Source: Halogeometricum sp. S3BR5-2
GTDB lineage: Archaea > Halobacteriota > Halobacteria > Halobacteriales > Haloferacaceae
Direction: 5' to 3'
Length of the DNA: 64,000 nt
NCBI RefSeq assembly: GCF_031624635.1
Contig: NZ_JAMQOQ010000002.1
Coordinates: 248,001 to 312,000 of the forward strand
This document shows, piece by piece, positions 35,569 to 44,297 of the stretch (the stretch's first letter is position 1; each line of letters begins with the position of its first letter). The notes below the pieces were generated by a model. It did no database searches. It saw only the letters and a list, made by a program, of their open reading frames with translations, and was not told the DNA's origin. A program made the translations under genes and the position numbers.

Positions 35569-36680
35569 TGTCCGTCACCCCGCGCTTCCACGAGACCGCC
35601 GCTGAACGCGCCGGTCGCCTCCGTTTCGAGGGGTTCGGCGTCGTCGTAGCCGACGTTCTCGTACTTCACGCAGGAGACCATGTGCGTCGCCTCGTCGGCG
35701 TCGCTCACGTCTTGATACTCGGGGTGGACCTCCCTGCAGACGGTCCGGGCGTCGGGACAGCGGGTGTGGAACCGACAGCCCGACGGCGGGTTGATGGCCT
35801 CGGGCATGACGCCCGTTATCGGGTTCAGTTCGTCGACCGACTGGTCGGGCCGCGGGATGGAGTCCAACAGCGCCTCCGTGTACGGATGGCGCGTCTTGTG
35901 GAACAGGTCGTCCACGTCGGCCTGCTCGATTATCTCGCCGAGGTACATCACGTTCACGCGGTCGCATATCTCCGCGACGACGCCGAGGTCGTGGGTGACC
36001 CAGACGAACGAGGTGTTGTACTTCTGCTGGAGTTCCTCGACGAGGTCCAGAATCTGCCCCTCGACGGTCACGTCGAGCGCCGTCGTCGGTTCGTCGGCGA
36101 TGATGAGGTCGGGTTCGCACGCCAGCGCCATCGCGATGATGACGCGCTGGCGCATCCCGCCGGAGAACTGGTGGGGGTAGCTGTCGTAGCGCTTCTCGGG
36201 TTCGGGGATACCCACCTCCCGGAGCATGTCGACGGCGATGCGCTTGGCCTCCTTCCCGCTCACGTCGCGGTTTATCTCGATGAACTCGCGGAGCTGCGAG
36301 CCGACCTTGAACACGGGGTTCAGCGCCTCCATCGGGTCCTGGAAGATGATGGCTATCTCCTTGCCGCGGATCTGCTTGCGCATCTCCTCGTTCGACAGCA
36401 TCTCCGGGGAGCGCCGGAGTTCGCCGTCCGGTCCCTCCTCGAAGTCGACGAGTTTCTTGCCTTTGTACGTCACCGTGCCGCCGACGATTTCGCCGGGGTC
36501 TTCGACGAGCCGCATGATCGAACTCGTCGCCACGGACTTGCCCGCGCCGGACTCGCCCACGAGGCCGACGAGTTCCCCTTCGTTCACCTCGAAGGAGATG
36601 CCGTCGACCGCGCGGACGGTCCCCTCCTCGGTGAAGAACTGCGTCTTCAGATTTTCGACTTTGAGTATCGGTTCGCTCAT
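35565..36680 (-). CDS. dppD: Dipeptide/oligopeptide ABC transporter ATP-binding protein (DppD/OppD type)
   Basis: 371 aa. Walker [11 protein letters not shown], signature [16 protein letters not shown], Walker [14 protein letters not shown]-loop WVTHDLGVV. The family C-terminal segment [21 protein letters not shown] has several Cys as in DppD. It ends inside the next ATPase gene by the 4-bp overlap and starts directly after permease dppC (stop and start are adjacent). The energising subunit of the importer. Confidence 0.94.
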   Translation of the reverse strand: MSEPILKVENLKTQFFTEEGTVRAVDGISFEVNEGELVGLVGESGAGKSVATSSIMRLVEDPGEIVGGTVTYKGKKLVDFEEGPDGELRRSPEMLSNEEMRKQIRGKEIAIIFQDPMEALNPVFKVGSQLREFIEINRDVSGKEAKRIAVDMLREVGIPEPEKRYDSYPHQFSGGMRQRVIIAMALACEPDLIIADEPTTALDVTVEGQILDLVEELQQKYNTSFVWVTHDLGVVAEICDRVNVMYLGEIIEQADVDDLFHKTRHPYTEALLDSIPRPDQSVDELNPITGVMPEAINPPSGCRFHTRCPDARTVCREVHPEYQDVSDADEATHMVSCVKYENVGYDDAEPLETEATGAFSGGLVEARGDGQ

Positions 36681-37703
36681 TCAGTTGTTTATCCGGGGGT
36701 CGAGTGCGTCGCGCAGGCCGTCACCGATGAGGTTGAAGCCGACGACGGTGATCAGGATAGCGATGCCGGGCCAGATGCTGAACCACGCGTTCGGCAGCAT
36801 GTACTGCCGGGAGTTCGAGAGCATCTGTCCCCACGACGGCGTCGGCGGCTGCGCGCCGTAGCCGAGGAACGACAGACCGGCGATGATGAGGATGTTGACG
36901 CCGATCTGGAGCGTCGCCTGCACGAGGACGGGCGCGAAGCTGTTCGGGACGACGTGCCGCAGGATGATGTTCCGGTCGCGCACCCCGGCGGCGCGCGCCG
37001 CCTCGATGAAGTCCTCCTCGCGCACCGAGAGCACGCGCGAGCGGATGAGGCGGGCGAACGTCGGGATGGTCGCGATGCCGATGCCGATCATCGCGTACGA
37101 GAGTCGCCGTCCGAACGCGGTCATGAACGCGATGACGAGGATGAGGAACGGAATGGCGTACAGCGTCTCGGAGCCGCGCATGAGGGCGTCGTCGATCCAA
37201 CCGCCGTAGTAGCCGGCGACGGCGCCGACGAGCGTCCCGAGCACCAGCGCGATACCCGTCGAGACGATGCCGACGGTGATGGCGATGCGCGTGCCGTAGA
37301 ACAGGCGGACGAGGATGTCGCGCCCGCGGTGGTCGGTGCCGAGCGGGTGCGCCCACGTGCCGGGCGTCTCGGGGTATACCTGGTTCGTCAGGTACACCGG
37401 GGGACGGAGTATCTGCGCGTTGCTCGGGTCGTTCGCCGGGTTGATCCAGAACGTCTCCGCCAGCACGTACTGGTGGACGCCCATGTTGGCGAACGCCTCG
37501 AAGCCGCCGAGGAAGTCGAAGAGAACGCCGTCGACGAACCCGATGAATGCGACGACGCTCATGACGACGATGATTCCGAGTCCGACGAGCGCCGTCGGGT
37601 CGCGCCTCACCTGCGAGAGCGTGTACCGCAGACCGACCCGCGCTTCGGGCTGTTCGGGGCCGCTCTCGTCCGCGTCGAGGTTCGTTCCGGTTTGTGTCGC
37701 CAT
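36681..37703 (-). CDS. dppC: Dipeptide/oligopeptide ABC transporter permease (DppC type)
   Basis: 340 aa membrane subunit. An N-terminal hydrophobic helix (VGLGIIVVMSVVAFIGFV) precedes a large extracytoplasmic loop and the family segment HPLGTDHRGRDILVRLFYG. The EAA-like loop lies at EEDFIEAARAAGVRDRNIILRHVVP, contacting the ATPases. Ends at TVVGFNLIGDGLRDALDPRI, a common DppC ending. Confidence 0.95.
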   Translation of the reverse strand: MATQTGTNLDADESGPEQPEARVGLRYTLSQVRRDPTALVGLGIIVVMSVVAFIGFVDGVLFDFLGGFEAFANMGVHQYVLAETFWINPANDPSNAQILRPPVYLTNQVYPETPGTWAHPLGTDHRGRDILVRLFYGTRIAITVGIVSTGIALVLGTLVGAVAGYYGGWIDDALMRGSETLYAIPFLILVIAFMTAFGRRLSYAMIGIGIATIPTFARLIRSRVLSVREEDFIEAARAAGVRDRNIILRHVVPNSFAPVLVQATLQIGVNILIIAGLSFLGYGAQPPTPSWGQMLSNSRQYMLPNAWFSIWPGIAILITVVGFNLIGDGLRDALDPRINN

Positions 37704-37706
37704 GCG

Positions 37707-38705
37707 TCACTCACCCCCGTCGAAGGAGACGCGCGGGTCGACGTACGCGTACGAGAGGTCCGTGATGATGACGCCGATGACGAACGCCAGTCCGAACACT
37801 AGCGTCGTCCCCATCACGAGCTGGAAATCCTGATTCTGGATGGCCGTGATGATGAGACGGCCCATCCCGTTGATGGAGAAGACCGTCTCCGTCAGCACCG
37901 CCCCGCCCAGCGCGCTCGTCAACTGGAGGCCGACCAGCGTGATGAGGGGCAGTTGCGCGTTCCGGAAGGCGTGTTTGCGCACGATTTTGCTCTCGCTGAC
38001 GCCGTAGGCCCGCGCGAGCTTCACGTACTCCTCGCCGAGCACCTCGAGCATCGAGGAGCGCTCGATACGGGTGAACGCCGCCATCTGGAGCGTCCCCAGC
38101 GTTATCATCGGCATGACGAGGTGCCGGAGCGATTCGATTATCACCTCTATCTGGTTGCTCGCCCCGTCCACGTTCGCGGGGCCGGTCCACGGGAGGATGA
38201 TGTTCGTCGCCGGCAGCCAGCCCAGCCAGAACGAGAAGACGATGATCAGCATCAGACCGATCCAGAACGAGGGGGTGCTGACGCCGAACAGCGCCACGAC
38301 CCGCGAGATGTGGTCCGTCGGCTGGTTGCGGCGCTTCGCCGAGACGATGCCGAGCGGAACGGCGGTCACCAGCGCGAACGTGAAGCTGGCGAGCAGGAGG
38401 TACATCGTCACCGGCAGCCGCTCCATGATCTTCTGCGTGACCGGCACCTGGTAGTAGAGGCTCGTCCCGAGGTCCAGCCGAAGTACGTCGAACAGGTAGT
38501 TGAAATACCTGACGTAGAGCGGCTGGTCGAGTCCGAACTTCGCTCGGATGGCGGCGGCCTGCTGTGCGCTCGGCGACGGGCCGAGCATGATCGATACGGG
38601 GTCGCCCGGAATCGCGTCGGTGAGGAAGAACGTGATGGTGATCACACCGACTATCACGGGGACGGATTGGAGCAGTCGACTGATGGTGTAGCGCAGGCGT
38701 CCCAT
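37707..38705 (-). CDS. dppB: Dipeptide/oligopeptide ABC transporter permease (DppB type)
   Basis: 332 aa. The first helix (LLQSVPVIVGVITITFFLTD) is followed by AIPGDPVSIMLGPSPSAQQ and RAKFGLDQPLYVRY, both standard DppB features. The EAA-like loop is LGEEYVKLARAYGVSESKIVRKHAFRNA. Adjacent to dppC with a 3-bp gap, so co-transcribed. Together with dppC it forms the translocation pore. Confidence 0.95.
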   Translation of the reverse strand: MGRLRYTISRLLQSVPVIVGVITITFFLTDAIPGDPVSIMLGPSPSAQQAAAIRAKFGLDQPLYVRYFNYLFDVLRLDLGTSLYYQVPVTQKIMERLPVTMYLLLASFTFALVTAVPLGIVSAKRRNQPTDHISRVVALFGVSTPSFWIGLMLIIVFSFWLGWLPATNIILPWTGPANVDGASNQIEVIIESLRHLVMPMITLGTLQMAAFTRIERSSMLEVLGEEYVKLARAYGVSESKIVRKHAFRNAQLPLITLVGLQLTSALGGAVLTETVFSINGMGRLIITAIQNQDFQLVMGTTLVFGLAFVIGVIITDLSYAYVDPRVSFDGGE

Positions 38706-38805
38706 CGTCAGACCACACGCGGAGTTGTGTTCATGTAGGTATCTGAACGTCGGGTAGCGGTTGGTTCGTACATAAATATGGCGTCTCGGCCTCCGTATCG
38801 GCGCT

Positions 38806-40503
38806 TTACTGTTGGTTGACGGAGACGTTGTTGTAGTCGGTCGCGAGTGTGAAGCTGCTCACCGGGTGCGCGTGCCAGTCGCTGACGTAGTCTTTCACAC
38901 CGAAGCTGTTCTTGAGGTTGTAGGCTGGCAGGTGCGCGCGGTCTTCGAGCACCGTCGTGATGCCCTCCGTGTAGAGCTGCTTCCGCGTCGCCTGGTCGTT
39001 CGTTCTCCGCGCTTCGACGAACTTCTCCGTGGCGGTCGCCGCCTGCTCGCTCGAATCGTGGTAGAACGTCCCGTCGGTGACTCCGAGGGTGTCCTCGGTC
39101 GCTCCGAACATGTAGTAGGTGAACGCGTCGGGGTCGGGCGTCCCGGACCAGCCGAGCGTGTAGACGTTGTAGTCGTCCTCGTTCCCGGTGAGATACTGTT
39201 CGAGGAACGCGCCCCAGTCGAGGCGCTGGACGCTCGCGTCCCAACCGGCCTCCTGCAGGCCGTTCGAGATGGTGATACCGATCTGTTGGCGCTTGTCGTC
39301 CGGCGGCACGATGATGCGGAACGAGTAGTCGTCCGGCACGCCGGCCTCGTCGAACAGCGCCTTCGTCTGGTCGACGTCCTTCGAGCGCGGAATCTGGCTC
39401 CACTGGTCGACCGGGAAACCCCAGTCCTCCGCGACGGCGCTCGGCAGCGGACTGTACTGGCGGACGCCCGTCGGTTCGACGTAGTTGCTGACCGCCTGGT
39501 CCATATCGAAGGCGTAGTCGATACCTTCGCGGACCAGCGGGTCCGTCGTCGGCCCCTCGTTGCAGTTGAACGCCGCGTAGAAGTAGCCGATACCGGGCAC
39601 TTCGCTGATGCTCGCGTCGGAGATGCTGTTCCGGACCGTCGTGTACTGCTGCGGCGGAATCTCCTCGATGACGTCGTTCTCGCCGTTGCGGAGCGTCGTC
39701 ACCCGCGTCGTCGCCTCCTCGACCGGAACGAACTCGATTTCCGAGAGGTTCGGCTGCGGGTCGCCCCAGTACTCCCCGTTGGCCGACAGGCGGACGAAGT
39801 TGCCCTCCTGCCACTCCTCGAAGACGAACGGACCGGACCCCACGAGCGCGTCGCCCGTGTTGAACGCGTCGGTGTCCTCCTCGCGGACGGACTGCGGGAC
39901 GACGTACCACGTCAGCGTGTTCATGAACGCCGCGAACGGGTACTGGAGGTCGAACTGCACCGTCTTCTCGTCCACCGCGGTGATGGAGTCGACCATGTTC
40001 ACCTCGGAGGCGTTCGGGGTCTGCTCGTCGACCGGCGCCTCGAAGGAGTACTTCACGTCGCTCGCCGTGACGGGGTCGCCGTTCGAGAACGTCGCGCCGT
40101 CCTGAATCGTCACCGTGTAGCGCTGCCCGCCGTTCTCGACGGTCGGTTCGCCGTCGGCGAGGAGCGGGACGACCCCGGTGCCCTCGTCGTACGTGTAGAG
40201 GCCCTCGACGACCCGGTCGACGACCTGCGAGGAGGGAACGTCGTTGAGGACGATGGGGTCGAACTCGATGGGGCTCTTGACGAGCGCCATGCGGAGGCTT
40301 CCGCCGGACCCGGAGCTTCCGCCGTCCGTGCTCTCGTCCTCCGTGGCGCTCCCGCCGCCGGTGCCGGTTCCGCTCTGGCCCTCCGTCTCGCTGTCGGAGC
40401 CGCCCGCGCAGCCGGCGAGACCCGCGATGCCTACGCCACCGAGTCCCTGGAGAACGCGACGGCGGTTCAGTTTGCTGTGAAAGGTTCTATGTTTGTCTGA
40501 CAT
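38806..40503 (-). CDS. dppA: Dipeptide/oligopeptide ABC transporter substrate-binding lipoprotein
   Basis: SBP family 5, 565 aa. N-terminal Tat-type signal (NRRRVLQGLGGVGIAGLAGC) with lipobox, so tethered outside by lipid at Cys32. A long Gly/Ser/Thr/Asp linker follows, typical of haloarchaeal lipoproteins. The binding-domain signatures are WQEGNFVRLSANGEYWGDPQP and the Tyr-rich VEPTGVRQYSPLPSA region. It lies first in the operon, with a roughly 100-bp gap before dppB. An unusual point is the Asn/Asp-heavy C-terminus. The ligand (dipeptide, oligopeptide or nickel) is not determinable. Confidence 0.95.
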   Translation of the reverse strand: MSDKHRTFHSKLNRRRVLQGLGGVGIAGLAGCAGGSDSETEGQSGTGTGGGSATEDESTDGGSSGSGGSLRMALVKSPIEFDPIVLNDVPSSQVVDRVVEGLYTYDEGTGVVPLLADGEPTVENGGQRYTVTIQDGATFSNGDPVTASDVKYSFEAPVDEQTPNASEVNMVDSITAVDEKTVQFDLQYPFAAFMNTLTWYVVPQSVREEDTDAFNTGDALVGSGPFVFEEWQEGNFVRLSANGEYWGDPQPNLSEIEFVPVEEATTRVTTLRNGENDVIEEIPPQQYTTVRNSISDASISEVPGIGYFYAAFNCNEGPTTDPLVREGIDYAFDMDQAVSNYVEPTGVRQYSPLPSAVAEDWGFPVDQWSQIPRSKDVDQTKALFDEAGVPDDYSFRIIVPPDDKRQQIGITISNGLQEAGWDASVQRLDWGAFLEQYLTGNEDDYNVYTLGWSGTPDPDAFTYYMFGATEDTLGVTDGTFYHDSSEQAATATEKFVEARRTNDQATRKQLYTEGITTVLEDRAHLPAYNLKNSFGVKDYVSDWHAHPVSSFTLATDYNNVSVNQQ

Positions 40504-40874
40504 GAGTTAGTACACCTTATGCCGATGGATACCCAGACTCACCAACTGGCCGGGTAAATACCTAACGAATGTTCTCCGGTACAGGCAAATCTTGTTCTAA
40601 CCCGGGTGAATCGCTCGGAAACGGCTTTTTTCTCAAAATACAGTTACGATTGAAAGTATGTTGGCAAACTGCCACTTGGTTCGGTGTTTTACCACTATTC
40701 CGCATTAGTATCCGGAGGAACAGCTCGTGTGTGTTCTTCGCTGACTCCCTTCTCCGCGTTCGTTCGGTTCGGTCTCTCCACATCGTTCGTTATCGTTACC
40801 GGTCGGTGGTCGAGGGTCTCTTCCACTCCGAGGCGAGAGGACAGAGCCTTAGGCGCCCGGCGGGACGACCCCGT
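40504..40874. other. 371-bp divergent control region of dppA and trmY
   Basis: On the minus strand, TATTTAC at 40554-40560 is a fitting TATA box for dppA, with a start site near 40530 and a GGTG about 10 nt before the dppA ATG. The rest, including a poly-T run at 40625-40632 and an AT-rich 40630-40720, contains no convincing gene. It may carry the trmY promoter. Confidence 0.5.
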
Positions 40875-41471
40875 ATGCGACAGTTCGTCATCATCGGTCA
40901 CGACGCCCCGACGACCGCCGAGTTCTCGCTGAACGACTTGGCGGGGGCGGCGGGACGCCTCGACGTCCTGTGCCGGTGCGTCAACTCCGCGTTCTTCCTC
41001 TCGCACGCGATTCGGGAGTCGGTCCGCGTCCACCTGGTCCTCGGCGACGAGTACACCGTCCGCTTCGACGGCGCGGAGGTGCGGCGCCTCAACCCCGACG
41101 AGCGGAGCACGGCGGCGCTGATACGCGGCGCGTTGGAGGTCCGAGAGGAGGCCATCGGCCACATGCCCGCGGAGGCCAGTCCCGGCGTGACTCTCCGCCG
41201 GATGGGGTTCGAGTCGACGCTCGACGCCGTCGCCGAAGAGGGGACCGTCGTCGAACTCCACGAGTCGGGCGACCCGGTGGTCGACGTGGAACCCCCCGAA
41301 AATCCGGTGTTCGTCCTCTCGGACCACCGCGACTTCACCGACGAGGAGGCCGCCCTCCTCGCCGACGCCGCCGACGAGCGAGTCCGCCTCGGTCCGGAGG
41401 TGCTGCACGCGGACCACGCCGTCACCGTCGTCCACAACTACCTCGACACGGCGGGTTTCACGACGTACTGA
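40875..41471 (+). CDS. trmY: tRNA (pseudouridine(54)-N1)-methyltransferase TrmY
   Basis: Methylates pseudouridine 54 of tRNA using S-adenosylmethionine to give N1-methylpseudouridine, the archaeal replacement for ribothymidine. It is a SPOUT-class (knotted) enzyme of 198 aa: [54 protein letters not shown], and the C-terminal knot [21 protein letters not shown]. Cofactor binding at [11 protein letters not shown] is characteristic. The ATG at 40875 fits the expected length. It sits 53 bp before tRNA-Pro; Pus10, which makes its substrate, is in this window too. Confidence 0.95.
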   Translation: MRQFVIIGHDAPTTAEFSLNDLAGAAGRLDVLCRCVNSAFFLSHAIRESVRVHLVLGDEYTVRFDGAEVRRLNPDERSTAALIRGALEVREEAIGHMPAEASPGVTLRRMGFESTLDAVAEEGTVVELHESGDPVVDVEPPENPVFVLSDHRDFTDEEAALLADAADERVRLGPEVLHADHAVTVVHNYLDTAGFTTY

Positions 41472-41524
41472 CGACACCGCGAATCACAACTGTTAAACGC
41501 GCCGCAGGACTCAGTTCGAGGTGC

Positions 41525-41597
41525 GGGCCGGTGGGGTAGCTTGGTATCCTTCGGCCTTCGGGTGGCCGTAACCGCAGTTCGAATCTGCGCCGGCCCA
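41525..41597 (+). tRNA. tRNA-Pro(CGG)
   Basis: A 73-nt intronless tRNA. Acceptor GGGCCGG pairs with CCGGCCC, discriminator A73; D-arm with GG in the loop; anticodon stem CGGCC/GGCCG enclosing TTCGGGT, where positions 34-36 read CGG (proline, CCG codon); T-arm CGCAG TTCGAAT CTGCG. No CCA is encoded. The D-stem has one T-T mismatch next to the loop. It lies directly after trmY on the same strand. Confidence 0.93.
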
Positions 41598-41938
41598 TTT
41601 TCACCCCACTCCGCAACACGAGGAGCGGCAGCGACGAGTGTCCGTAGTGGGGTGCGAAAAATACGCCGAGCAGATTCGAGCGGGGAAGACGGTCGCTCAC
41701 TTCGTTCGCGCTGCGTCTTCCCGAGTTCGCAATCTGCGCCGTCGCCGCGAACGCCGTGAGCGGCGGCCCGTGACGGCAGTCACGGCGGCCCACTTCTCCC
41801 GCATTCTCACCGACGAGCGGAGCGAGACGGGAAAACGCGAGCGAAGCGAGCGGCAAGCCGTCTCGGAGCGAACGGGCGAAGCCCGTGAGCGACGCGAAGC
41901 GTTCGCGAGTCGACTCTACTCCACTCCGCGCCGCCGCC
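41598..41938. repeat. Inverted-repeat-rich gap after tRNA-Pro
   Basis: This 341-bp gap holds several hairpins. TTTTCACCCCACT (41598-41610) faces AGTGGGGTGCGAAAA (41646-41660), which may act as the tRNA terminator. A 22-24-bp arm pair GCAGATTCGAGCGGGGAAGACG (41670-41691, positions given for the pair) and its complement (41714-41737) follows. CCGTGAC/GTCACGG occurs at 41768-41786. GAGCGAAGCGAGCG-type runs fill the rest. The second half repeats part of the tRNA 3' end (see findings). No gene is visible. Confidence 0.6.
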
Positions 41939-43132
41939 TCACTCGTCGCTCCGGCGGAGCTCCCGCGCCCACTCGGGCCACGTCTGACGGCTGTTCCACT
42001 CGCCGTCCTCGCCCGCGACGGCCCGCGCGTCGTCCGCGGAGTACACCCAGCCGTCCTCGTAAAACAGCCCGTTGAGGCGCCCCTTCGCCCGCTGGACGTA
42101 GCCGTACGCCGGCTTGAGCATCAACTGCCAGAAGAAGTCGCCGGCGACGTCGCCGTCGCGCACCGTCGCCGCCAGCGAGGAGTAGTTGGGGACGAGCACG
42201 TCCGGAGGTTCCTGACGGGTGCGCTGCCACTCGGTCAGCCACACCGGCGTCTCCGTCTCCCGCGATAGCCGGGACGCCTCCGCCAGCGCCGCCTCCATGT
42301 GCGCCGTCGTCGGCGGGAGGTTGTAGTGGAACTGGAAGACGTCGAGCGGCGGGTCGTCGTACTGAAGGTTGTTGGAGAGACCGACGCTGCCCATCGTGAG
42401 CGGCGCGTCCGGGTCGGCGCCGCGGGCCGCCTGCAGCATCGCCCGGCAGAACCGGACCCGGTCGTCCCACTCGCCGGGTTCGTTCATCACTTCGACGGCG
42501 AGGAGGCCGTCGTGGTCGCCGTACCGCCCGACGAACCACCGGACGAACTGGTGGGGGCCGGTCCACTCGCTCTCGTTCCGGATGACCTCGTGCGAGGGGG
42601 ACCGAATCGCGCCGTTGCGCAGGACGTCCCGGTCGTGGAGGTTCTCGGAAGTCGGCTCCTCGCCGATGCTCTCGAACAGCACCGGGAGCACCCGGATTCC
42701 CCGCTCGGCGGCCGCCGCGAACAGGTGATCGAGTTTCCGCCGGGACTCCTCGGGGCTGTCCCGCCAGTACTCGTAGCTGACGAGCGTCCGGAGGGCGTTC
42801 AGGTTGACCGACCGGGCGTACGAGAGGTCCCGAACCGTCTCCTCGGGGTCGTATTGCTCCCACGCCTGATACTGGTTGAACGTCCGAGAGGGGAAGTACA
42901 CCGCGCCGCGGACGTCGAGAAGGGGGGACGGCTCGGGTTCCGCCGTCGTCGCCGTCGGGGTGGCGGTATCCGGGGCGGGCGTCTCCGTCTCCGTCGCCGG
43001 GGGCCGCGGTCCGGCGTCGGGTCGACCGCACCCGCTCAGAGCGACGAGCGTCGAAGCCGTCCCCGCGCCGACCCGCCGGAGGAACCGCCGTCTCGACCGG
43101 GACGTGTCAGGCCCCGAACCACCGCGTCCCAT
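41939..43132 (-). CDS. GH5-like glycoside hydrolase (cellulase/mannanase fold), Tat lipoprotein
   Basis: 397 aa. The signal has SRSRRRFLRRVGAG and a lipobox ALSGC. A Thr/Pro/Glu-rich linker (about residues 40-70) leads into a TIM-barrel: RGAVYFPSRTFNQYQAWEQYD, VNLNALRTLVSYEYW, LAVEVMNEPGEWDD (with the Glu that is the expected acid/base) and VWLTEWQRTRQE (the expected nucleophile Glu). These are the two catalytic Glu positions of clan GH-A. The barrel looks short, and substrate (mannan, cellulose or other) is inferred only. The gene stands alone. Confidence 0.8.
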   Translation of the reverse strand: MGRGGSGPDTSRSRRRFLRRVGAGTASTLVALSGCGRPDAGPRPPATETETPAPDTATPTATTAEPEPSPLLDVRGAVYFPSRTFNQYQAWEQYDPEETVRDLSYARSVNLNALRTLVSYEYWRDSPEESRRKLDHLFAAAAERGIRVLPVLFESIGEEPTSENLHDRDVLRNGAIRSPSHEVIRNESEWTGPHQFVRWFVGRYGDHDGLLAVEVMNEPGEWDDRVRFCRAMLQAARGADPDAPLTMGSVGLSNNLQYDDPPLDVFQFHYNLPPTTAHMEAALAEASRLSRETETPVWLTEWQRTRQEPPDVLVPNYSSLAATVRDGDVAGDFFWQLMLKPAYGYVQRAKGRLNGLFYEDGWVYSADDARAVAGEDGEWNSRQTWPEWARELRRSDE

Positions 43133-43234
43133 AACCGTCCGCCGGTTCGGGACGGACGCCTATGAATCACGCGGGGCGAAGGTCCCCGTCGACGGACGGA
43201 CGCGCCGGCGCATCACTCCCGTCGCGCTGTCACT

Positions 43235-43289
43235 CTCGAAGGAGAGAGTTACTCTCCCGAGTTTATTTCGTACAGCATGACTAAGTACG
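43235..43289 (+). promoter_or_regulatory. Nested hairpins ahead of the ferritin-like gene
   Basis: ACTCTCGAAGGAGAGAGT and GAGAGAGTTACTCTC form alternative overlapping stems at about 43231-43256. CGTAC and GTACG arms (about 43269-43289) flank a third short hairpin. They stand just upstream of the shared promoter element at 43291. They could be operators or a terminator for the minus-strand side, but nothing decides between these. Confidence 0.35.
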
Positions 43290-43290
43290 A

Positions 43291-43325
43291 ATTTGGGTGG
43301 GAGTTCGGAAAATCCTCATTTAAGC
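43291..43325 (+). promoter_or_regulatory. Shared promoter element, copy A
   Basis: ATTTGGGTGGGAGTTCGGAA (43291-43310) followed by AATCCTCATTTAAG. It matches a second copy at 52891 at 30 of 34 positions. TTTAA is the TATA box; the ATG is 47 bp after it, so a short leader of about 20 nt is expected. The upstream GGGTG and CGGAAAATC blocks are candidates for an activator or repressor site. Confidence 0.6.
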
Positions 43326-43366
43326 GACAGGCGCAGTTGCAGGTGCGCTTCGGCGCGTGATTACTG

Positions 43367-44164
43367 ATGACGAACGAAGACAACACGGAAGGCGGAACGA
43401 ACGGGTCGCCGTTCGATTCGGGCGTAGAGTCGGTCCAAGAAGCGGTCACCTCGCGGCGCGGGTTCCTCGCGGGTTCGACCGCGGCGGGAATCGGCGCGCT
43501 GGCGTTCGGCACCTCGGGCGTGGCGGCCGACCACGAGGGCAACGGGAACGGAAAGGGCGAGGAGATGAGCGACGAGAAGTCGAGCGAGGACTCCGAGGGA
43601 GCGAGCGAGATAGCCGGCTCCGGCATCTGGGACGTCGACGTGCTGAACTACGCGCTCACCCTCGAACACCTCGAAGACGCGTTCTACCAGCAGAACCTGA
43701 AGTCGCTCGGCGGCTACTACAGCAAGGATACGATCATCTCCGCGGATATGTTCGAGCCGCTCCCCTACGGCGTCCGCGAACCCATCTACCACCAGCTAAC
43801 CCAGATCGGCGAGCACGAGGCCGCGCACGTCGAGACGCTCGAGTCGGTCATCGAGGACCTCGGCGGCACGCCCGTCGAGAAGGCCGAGTACGAGTTCGAC
43901 ACGATGGTCACCGACGACCCGACGGCGTTCCTCCAGACGGCGCAGGCGCTGGAGAACACGGGCGTCGCCGCCTACGCGGGCGCGGCACCCTACATCGGCG
44001 ACGACGACATCCTCTCGGCGGCGCTCGGCGTCCACAGCGTCGAGGCCCGTCACGCGGCGTTCATCAACTACCTGAACGGGATGAGTCCGTTCCCGAACGT
44101 GGTCGACGAGGCCCTCGGCCGGGCGGAGGTCCTGGAGGTGGCGACCCAGTTCATCGTCGACTGA
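43367..44164 (+). CDS. Ferritin-like domain protein, Tat-exported
   Basis: 265 aa. Twin-arginine signal VTSRRGFLAGSTAAGIGALAF, a charged linker rich in Glu/Lys/Ser, then a ferritin-like four-helix domain (Ferritin_2 type): LNYALTLEHLEDAFYQQNLK, YHQLTQIGEHEAAHVETLES (an ExxH pair) and LGVHSVEARHAAFINYLNG (second ExxRH), which together can form a di-metal site. Function is uncertain: relatives are exported proteins implicated in stress or desiccation. Its upstream element is shared with the DUF7282 gene at 52945. Confidence 0.88.
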   Translation: MTNEDNTEGGTNGSPFDSGVESVQEAVTSRRGFLAGSTAAGIGALAFGTSGVAADHEGNGNGKGEEMSDEKSSEDSEGASEIAGSGIWDVDVLNYALTLEHLEDAFYQQNLKSLGGYYSKDTIISADMFEPLPYGVREPIYHQLTQIGEHEAAHVETLESVIEDLGGTPVEKAEYEFDTMVTDDPTAFLQTAQALENTGVAAYAGAAPYIGDDDILSAALGVHSVEARHAAFINYLNGMSPFPNVVDEALGRAEVLEVATQFIVD

Positions 44165-44297
44165 GGCCCTCCCTTCCCGCGAACATCTCGATTCCACTTC
44201 TTTTCGGTCCCCGTCTTTCGCCGTCGGCCCCCGCCGACGCTCCGCCGACGCCGCCGTTCAGAGGCGTTATCCCCGTCGCTGCCCTCCCCCGACACGA

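Noticed and set aside
35682-37802. 706-codon plus-strand frame over the dpp genes
   Set aside because: Antisense to three well-conserved ABC genes with overlapping starts and stops; His/Arg/Asp-rich noise.
40562-40620. Possible third copy of the shared promoter element (GGGTGAATCGCTCGGAAA)
   Set aside because: Only GGGTG and CGGAAA match, spacing is one base off and no TTTAA follows at the right distance; likely coincidence.
43361-43792. Minus-strand frame overlapping the ferritin-like gene
   Set aside because: Opposite a protein with Tat signal and paired ExxH motifs; no start context or family pattern on the minus strand.
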